From: Bacteroidota bacterium
GTDB taxonomy: Bacteria; Bacteroidota; Bacteroidia; 2-12-FULL-35-15
Direction of reading: 5' to 3'
Assembly: GCA_016707685.1 (NCBI GenBank)
Contig: JADJHE010000040.1
Coordinates: 1 to 30,750 of the forward strand
Length of the DNA stretch: 30,750 nucleotides
Position 1 is the stretch's first letter. Every line of letters starts with the position of its first letter. The position numbers and the translations under genes were made by a program. The notes below the pieces were generated by a model, which was not told the origin of the DNA, made no database searches, and saw only the letters and a list, made by a program, of their open reading frames with translations. Shown one piece after another: positions 24,510-30,750 of the stretch.

Positions 24510-25312
24510 ATGAAATTACTGCCAGTCGAAATTATTCAAATAAACCAAAAAAAAATAGCGAAAATTGACAGCATTCTAAAGTCTATTTACAGACTGATTA
24601 TTTATAGCCGGTATCACCTTGATGATGACCTTTTGGATATCTATTTGTCAGGTATGCATAACTTAAAAAGAGCTTTGATGGGCATTAAAATGCCCAAATG
24701 GAAGCTCAGAATGAGGAAGAAGCTAAGGAGTATTTGCAAAATTTAAAAATATCGCTTGATTTTGTTGTTGATGAAATAAAATCAGATAATAATTTTGGAA
24801 GGGAAGTTCAATTATTTCAACTGCTTCGCTTAGTTTCGCCCGAAACTAATGCCATTCATCCAAACCGCTACAGACAAACGCTTGTGCAGATAGGCGCCCA
24901 TATTTGTCCTGAACCTGCTATAGTTCCTCAATTGGTTTCTGAATTATTTTATAAAATACAATCCATTTCAAATCCTGTTAAAAGAGCTATATACTTCCAT
25001 CACGAGCTAATTAGAATACATCCCTTTGCAGATGGAAACGGACGTGTAACACGAATTGCTAAAAACTGGATGTTTATGTATGATTTATATCCTCCGATAT
25101 TTATTATGGATGCGGCTCAGAAGAAGGAATATATTACTACACTCGCCAATAGCTTCAGGGGACTTATGAAAAATCCAAATGAATGGAATGATTACACCTC
25201 ACTATTTTTTGAACAGGAAATTGACCGCTTATTAATAAATGCATCTTTTCTATATGAAAGTATCAAACAAATTGGAAATAGCAGAGAAAATAGTAAAATC
25301 AATCAACAATAG
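24510..25312 (+). pseudogene. Fic family protein (likely AMP-transferase), one frameshift
   Basis: The core motif HPFADGNGRVTR (HPFxxGNGR) marks a Fic domain, whose known activity is transfer of AMP or another nucleotide phosphate to protein hydroxyl groups. The ATG at 24510 opens a helical N-terminal part that breaks near 24695; the second frame runs EEAKEYLQNLKISLDFVVDE through the Fic core to 25312. Repaired length is about 267 aa. The segment where the inhibitory helix of autoinhibited Fic proteins would lie (YLSGMHNLKRAL) shows no S/T-x-x-x-E-G/N motif, though frame uncertainty nearby weakens that. No antitoxin gene is visible beside it. Confidence 0.75.
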
Positions 25313-25315
25313 TAA

Positions 25316-25837
25316 ATGGAAGATTTCAAAATTCAAATTATTGAAACACTTATAATATTCAGTTTATATATAGTACTGTATTTTGTATTTAAAACAATCA
25401 TCAATAATTTTCTCAAAAAAACAAGATTGGAAAGAGGCAGACGGAAAATGGCTATCAGGGCAGTACAGCTATTTAATACGATAACCCGCAATAATACTCT
25501 GTTAACAGGGGTATGGGGTTTAAACAAGATGAAATTGCATTATTTGCAAGTTCAATCCCTGACCCTTTGGAATTGCCCTTTTGCTCAATGGTCTTGCTTT
25601 CCAAATATTACTTCAAGTATTTTAATATTCTTTAATCATCCGGTAAGGCTGGGAGACTCTATAAAAGTTTTGCACAAAGACTATAATTATGAAGGAGAGG
25701 TTGTTGAATTGAATTATTTTTTTGTTCACCTAAAAACATCAGAAAATCAAATAATTACAATACCAAATTCCCATTTTTTTGACAAATCATTTTCTGTTTT
25801 AGAGCATAAGGAAAATCACAATCAGATAGCAAAATGA
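25316..25837 (+). pseudogene. MscS-type mechanosensitive channel family protein with compensating frameshifts
   Basis: Starts three bases after the Fic gene stop. An N-terminal transmembrane helix (IIFSLYIVLYFVFKTI) is followed by a second hydrophobic region that reads properly only in another frame (FKQDEIALFASSI) between about 25520 and 25590. The frame then returns to the MscS beta domain: ITSSILIFFNHPVRLGDSIK, YEGEVVELNYFFVHLKTSEN and IITIPNSHFF. The channel part is short (about 173 aa), with no long N-terminal extension. The two shifts cancel, so most of the protein is in frame. Channels of this type open under osmotic membrane tension. Confidence 0.75.
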
Positions 25838-26344
25838 GAATACTTATTTATTTGAAATGGGGTATTGATGTAAAATTAAGTCGTTTGGACGAAAAATTTA
25901 TTCTTATGTTAAAATGTGGCATCATCTTGCACTGATGTTTAAAATAGCACAGATAATCAATTCTCGGTTAATGAATTACGTAACAGTATCCATAAGCAAA
26001 CCCGGGAAGAGGTTTTGAGAAGTTGGGAACAAATTAATGAAACGTTGCAAGAATCAGTGGATATTACAACTGTATTGTTGGTGCAGGCAAATATTCGCTT
26101 GATAATTTAATTTACAAACGATAGAAATATGTCACATCTTTACCATAAATTTCTGCACTATTGTTCTGCTGGCCAAAGGACTGCCCTATATTAAGTTGGC
26201 AACCCGTTGGATAAGAATCTTCGATTTTCCCTGAATTCAGATTACTTCTTTAACTTTGCTACTTTATTGTGACGACCTGATCACTGCTGCCGCATCAATC
26301 AGATCACATTAAAAGTATTGGTTTTAAAATCAACTATTTAACTT
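25838..26344. other. stretch without an intact gene; small coding remnant
   Basis: About 500 bases. An open frame from about 25945 to TAA 26108-26110 reads FSVNELRNSIHKQTREEVLR, then SWEQINETLQESVDITTVLL. It looks like real helical coding sequence but has no start and no recognised family, so it is probably the tail of a decayed gene. The rest, including about 230 bases before the next ATG, shows nothing I can assign. Confidence 0.35.
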
Positions 26345-27908
26345 ATGAATTTGAACAAGATTTGGATTTTTCTGCTTCTTTTTACTGTGGGTACAGGTTA
26401 CAGCCAGAAAAAAGCAACTGAGGTAATTACCAATGAAAGGACATTTGGAAAAAACACAATAAATAATTCAGAAATTAAGGGAATCGACTATATATTTCCT
26501 GATAGAATTCATGGAACCTATTATGATTCATACTCCGGATTGCTCACTGCTCAATTGCGTGGATTAAGCAAAAATGGAAAATGGATGGATAATACCGGAA
26601 AAGTTGTGCAGTATGATTTGAAAAATAAAAAGTCATTATGGGATAAAAAGATAGTCTATACGACAACAAGTTTGCAGCAATTCCGGAATACAATAATCTA
26701 TTCTATTGCCAATAAAAGTATTTGTGTGGATGCAACCTCCGGGGAAGAAATCTGGAAAGTAAAAAATAATATTTATTACGTTGATGCGAATAAAAAAATA
26801 GGAATTGGGTATAAATTCAAAACATCAACCGGATATACAAATTTACTGGAAGGGATAGATTTAAGCAATGGTAATGTGATTTGGCAAAGGGAATTAAACA
26901 GAGAATATGGCTGGAATGATATTGTCTCTTTAACGGATTCAACATTACTTGTAGTAGCTTCCGGGCTTCATAAGATAAACTTAAATACAGGAAAGGGATG
27001 GGATCATACTATGAAAACCGGCAAAAAGGATTACAAAGGAAATATAGCTGCAAATGCTATCGGAGTGGCAGCGGGTCTGCTTACAGGGACATTCTTAATG
27101 TCAACCGGACATAATTTGGTAAGGGACCTGGTGTCAAATACCATCGTGGACAGTAATTTTATTTATTTCCTTCTAAAGAACATCTTGTAAAAATAAACAG
27201 TGCATCCAGGGATCCGGTATGGGAAATTCCATTACCCGGGGATCATGGGAGTAAATCCTCTATTTCATTAAGGAAAATAAGGTTTATTTAGTAAACAAAG
27301 GAATCGCCTACATGGGTGATAGAATGTTGAAATTTGGAAAACCATTTATTGCTGCATTTGATGGCCAAAGTGGAAATCAAATATTCTATTCCGGTATGGG
27401 TGACGATCCTATATTAAATTTTCAATTAGATGATGAATTTATTTTGCTGATTTTTAAAAGTGGCATAAAGAAATACAAATTGGAAACGGGTAGAAATGTA
27501 TTTAGAAGGGAAATTGAAGAAAACGAATATGGAGAATTAAAATATTTTGTAGGAAGTCAGGTTTTTGTTTCTACTGCAAATGAAGCATTAATTAACCTTC
27601 TAAAAATTGATTCGGGAAAAGTTTATGTTTATACAAATCAGGGAAAGATTTTGTCGGTTGATAAACAATTAAATATATCCCATGTGTTTGGCAGGGAAAG
27701 TATAAAAGTCAGCTATCTTCAAAATGAGGATTGGAAATTTATATCAAAAGGGGAACAAACATATGTTTTTGATGATTCGGATACTTTAATTGTAGAAACC
27801 GAAATGTCATCAAGTACATTTATCCATAACAATATTTTATACTTTACCAGAAACAACATTTTAAGTTCGATAGATATGAATCAATTATTAGTTAAAAAGG
27901 AGGATTAA
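26345..27908 (+). pseudogene. secreted PQQ-like beta-propeller protein, two frameshifts
   Basis: Signal peptide at the start (MNLNKIWIFLLLFTVGTGYS). Repeats of the PQQ/WD-like propeller follow, e.g. VVQYDLKNKKSLWDKKIVYT, ICVDATSGEEIWKVKNN, LLEGIDLSNGNVIWQRELNR and INLNTGKGWDH. A glycine-rich hydrophobic stretch (AANAIGVAAGLLTGTFLMST) interrupts them near residue 240. The frame breaks near 27172 and 27262; joined, it continues HLVKINSASRDPVWEIPLPG, then FIAAFDGQSGNQIFYSG, to 27908. Repaired length is about 520 aa. It is exported to periplasm or surface; the function is not readable. Confidence 0.7.
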
Positions 27909-28052
27909 TATATCTGGAATGTTTCTCTGATGCCGGAAACTGTCTCTACTGAAAAATGAACAAGTAAGTACCCCGAATTAACATTATGGAAGGCCATCCC
28001 TGCCAGACAATGAAAAAATAAAATACACGTTATCCATACTAAAATTGAGAGA

Positions 28053-29396
28053 ATGATTTGGCCCAATTTGTTGAGATTTATTTTCTGGATAACTATTTCT
28101 CTTCTGGCTTTTGGTAATGTGTTTGCCTGCAGTGGGTACAAGATCACCATCGGAAACAAGACCTTATTGGGTAGCAATGAAGATGCCTGGAGGATTACGC
28201 CCCGTATTTGGTTTGAAAGTGGAACGGGCAAAGGCCTTTATGGGGCTGCATTTACAGGATCGAGATATGACGGAGAGAACGGATATGCGCCTCAGGCGGG
28301 AATGAATGAAATGGGGCTTGCCTTTGAAAGACTTGCTTCATACCACCCAAAATCTGCGCCATTTACCAATAGAATAGCAATAACCAACCCCACCAGGTTT
28401 TTAAAGGACATTCTGCACACATGCAAAACAATTGAAGAAGTTAAGGCATATGTGGGTAAATATGACCACAGTTGTTTTATTGAAGATGTTTTTATTTATG
28501 TGGACAAATCCGGAAAATATCTTGTCGTAGAACCTTACAGCATGACAATAGGGAACGAACCAACATATGTCATATCCAACTTTTGTCCTTCCATCACATC
28601 AGCACCGGTGGCAAATCAACTGGAACGCTACCGCAATGGAGTAGATTATTTGAAGCATAAAATTGACACTACCCTGGAATTTTGCACTAACTTGTCCGAC
28701 ACCATGCGTTTGCAGGGATAAAATAGGTGACGGAACGTTACTGACCACTATTTGGGATTTACATGACGGCTTGGTTAATTTATATTTTTATCACCAATAC
28801 CACAACACAGTACAATTCAACATAAAAGACGAGTTGAAAAAGGGAGACCATATCATTGCCATAGAAACATTATTTCCTTATAACCCTGAATTTGAGAAGT
28901 TACGCAATTACAAAACCCCAAAAAACAATCATTTTATCCGAATATTCATGGTGGCTGCCGGGGGATTGTTTTTGTTCACCTCCTTTTTCTTTCTGATGCT
29001 GTTTTTTATAAAAAATGGGAAGACTAAATATGCTTACATCCAGTGGTTACTTATTCCACTTGGTTTGATACTATTCTATTATATGTATGTGTTAAGCACA
29101 AAAATTAATGTTTTTTACTTTTCCGCGCCGTACAATGATCCTTCCAATGTTTTTGTGAGTTTGAGCTCATACCTGCCCGTTCTGATGTTACTCATCATCA
29201 TTCCATTGTGTGTGATCAACTACAGACTTTTTCAACAGCAGCTTTGGAGTACATTTGCTAAAGTTCTGTTTACCCTGAATATATTGGTGTATATAATGCT
29301 CATCGGACTTTTGTGTATTGAGGATTTTACAGCGTTTTTCACTTATAAACAGAAAGGAATAAGGCTTTTGTTTCACTTAGGGTGTCCTTCAATAGA
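28053..29396 (+). pseudogene. C45/choloylglycine-hydrolase-like Ntn hydrolase fused to a membrane domain, frameshifted
   Basis: Residues 1-25 form a signal peptide ending NVFA, leaving Cys26 (CSGYKITIGNKTLLGSNEDA) as the N-terminal nucleophile of a linear-amide C-N hydrolase. YAPQAGMNEMGLAFERLA and AITNPTRFLKDILHTCKTIE fit the penicillin-acylase-like Ntn fold. After a break near 28715 the frame continues LLTTIWDLHDGLVNLYFYHQ to close the hydrolase, then four or more transmembrane helices (MVAAGGLFLFTSFFFLMLFF, QWLLIPLGLILFYYMYVL, YLPVLMLLIIIPLCVI). The open frame runs on through the terminator to 29517, so the natural stop was probably lost in another shift before 29396; the end given is a bound. 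Confidence 0.7.
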
Positions 29397-29430
29397 AAGC
29401 CGAATCAAAAATTGTATTCGGCTTTTTTTA
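29396..29430. terminator. bidirectional terminator between the Ntn hydrolase gene and katG
   Basis: AAGCCGAAT and ATTCGGCTT form a 9-bp stem with a 10-base loop. Seven T follow on the plus side and AAA precedes, so it can serve both converging genes. Confidence 0.8.
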
Positions 29431-29452
29431 TGCTACCAATTAAGTATAAAAC

Positions 29453-30750
29453 TTATTTTAAATCGAATCGATCTAAATTCATCACTTTTGTCCAGGCCTT
29501 TACAAAATCTCTTATAAACTTTCCGTTTGCATCGCTACTGGCATATACTTCTGCCAATGCTCTTAGTTCTGAGTTGGACCCGAATATTAAATCGGCTCTT
29601 GTGGCCGTCCATTTGAGGCTGCCGGTACTTCTGTCCTGTATGTCAAAAGTTTCTTTTGACTGGTCAACAGGCACCCACTGATACTTCATGTCTAAAAGAT
29701 TTGAATAGAAATCATTGCTTAGTGCATTTTTATTGGCAGTAAATACACCTTTATCTGAATAATCGTAAGTAGCACCCATACTTCTCATCCCTCCTACCAG
29801 AACCGTCATTTCCGGAGGGGTCAAATTAAGCAGTTGGGCTTTATCTATTAACAATTGCTCTGTGGTTAAGGTATATTGCGTTTTTGTAATTTAAAAAATC
29901 CGTCTGCCATTGGCTCTAAGAGATTGTAAGTTCAACATCTGTCTGTTCTTGTAGTGCATCCATTCTACCCGGCGAAAAAGGCACATTAATGGTATGTCCT
30001 CCATTTTTTGGCTGCCTTCTCAATACCCACTTTTCAATAAAACAATTAAATCAACCATGGACACTTTTTTCCCAGCGTTTATTTTGTTGAAATTATTTTG
30101 AATTTTTGCCAGGGTAGAGAGCACCTTATTCAAATGTTCAGGATTATTTATTTTCCAGTTTTTTTGTGGTTCCAGCATAATTCTGGCTCCATTGGCCCCA
30201 CCTCTTCTGTCGGAATTTCTGTAGGTGGAAGCCGAAGACCATGCCGTAACGACCATTTCCTGGATGGACAAGCCGGAATTGGCAATGGAATTTTTAAGAT
30301 TTTTAATATCATTTTGGTTTATTAAAGTATGCTTCACTTTAGGTATTGGATCTTGCCAAATAAACTCTTCGGCAGGAACTTCCGGTCCTATGTAAGAAGA
30401 CTTGGGTCCCATGTCTCTATGTGTAAGTTTAAACCAGGCCTTGGCAAAAGCCTTTTCAAATTCTACAGGATTTTCCATAAATCTCCGGGCAATTTTTTCG
30501 TACACAGGGTCAAACCTAAATGCCAGGTCAGTGGTCAGCATCGTGGGTTTGTGTTTTACATTAGGATCATAAGCATCGGGAATATATAATTTATCACCTT
30601 TGGCGACCCATTGATGTGCTCCAGCAGGAGCTTTTGTTAATTCCATTCGTTTTCAAAAAGAATTCTAAAGTCATGATTCCATTGGGTAGGACTTTCTGTC
30701 CAGGTTACCTCTAAACCTGAAGTGATACAGTCTTTTCCTTTTCCCGTTTC
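29453..30750 (-). pseudogene. katG: catalase-peroxidase KatG, C-terminal half, cut by window edge and frameshifted
   Basis: Bifunctional haem catalase-peroxidase that removes hydrogen peroxide. On the minus strand from the window edge, DCITSGLEVTWTESPTQWNH is the middle of KatG. Then come APAGAHQWVAKGDKLYIPDA, FRFDPVYEKIARRFMENP and FKLTHRDMGPKSSYIGPE, then the inactive C-terminal peroxidase-like domain to 30020. A broken stretch at 29855-30020 still reads GGHTINVPFSPGRMDALQEQ. The tail (LLNLTPPEMTVLVGGMRSMG to RDFVKAWTKVMNLDRFDLK) ends at 29453. Breaks lie near 30650, 30020 and 29900. The catalytic N-terminal domain is outside the window. Confidence 0.88.

Noticed and set aside
1..30750. tRNA, rRNA and CRISPR arrays
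   Set aside because: No cloverleaf with a TTCGAAT-type arm, no rRNA-like sequence and no regularly spaced direct repeats were seen; the repeated strings are attC arms and isolated palindromes.

Overview
The window looks like a piece of a Bacteroidota chromosome, probably an environmental Saprospiria/Cytophagia/Chitinophagia-type bacterium. The base composition is AT-rich. There are lipoprotein signal peptides, a FG-GAP protein with a type IX secretion (T9SS) C-terminal sorting domain, a FISUMP-type secreted protein, a DUF3667 protein, and two promoters of the Bacteroidota TTTG/TAnnTTTG type. I recognised no rRNA or tRNA gene and no CRISPR array. Both window edges cut genes: chrA on the left and katG on the right.

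Region 1 (1-1006) is a broken chromate transporter gene. Region 2 (about 1124-16096) is the most striking part: a run of attC-like recombination sites separating unrelated genes, i.e. an integron gene-cassette array without an integron integrase in view. For three cassettes the first bases after the core GTT are the exact or near-exact reverse complement of the R'' box of the attC at the other end of the same cassette, which is what excision and insertion of circular cassettes predicts. The cassettes carry, in order: a large broken lipoprotein with a possible immunity partner; an HMA-CDF metal cation transporter; an IS91-like element with its own tyrosine recombinase; a complete 3.2-kb type II restriction-modification system (XRE controller, Dam-like methylase, AlwI-family nuclease); a HigB/HigA-like toxin-antitoxin pair; a small membrane protein; a beta-propeller lipoprotein; then, with less certain boundaries, an outer-membrane protein and a T9SS-exported FG-GAP protein.

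Region 3 (16517-18999) holds a frameshifted saccharopine-dehydrogenase-like gene and a DUF3667 membrane protein. Region 4 (19012-21334) looks like a dead diversity-generating retroelement (DGR): a FISUMP/C-type-lectin-like target protein with a variable-repeat-like 3' end, a hairpin and terminator just after it, a MutS-domain-I-like accessory gene, and the N-terminus of a DGR-type reverse transcriptase that stops at an IS30 fragment. No template repeat is visible.

Region 5 (21347-30750) is ordinary but heavily decayed chromosome: two small lipoproteins, relics of SnoaL-like, WG-repeat and TerC genes, an intact DHFR/RibD-like reductase, a Fic protein, an MscS-type channel, a beta-propeller protein, an Ntn-hydrolase fused to a membrane domain, and katG on the minus strand facing it across a bidirectional terminator.

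Frameshifts are very common outside about 4.0-13.3 kb and rare inside it. Several fall in homopolymers, so sequencing or assembly error cannot be told from true decay here; single-frameshift pseudogene calls should be read with that in mind.
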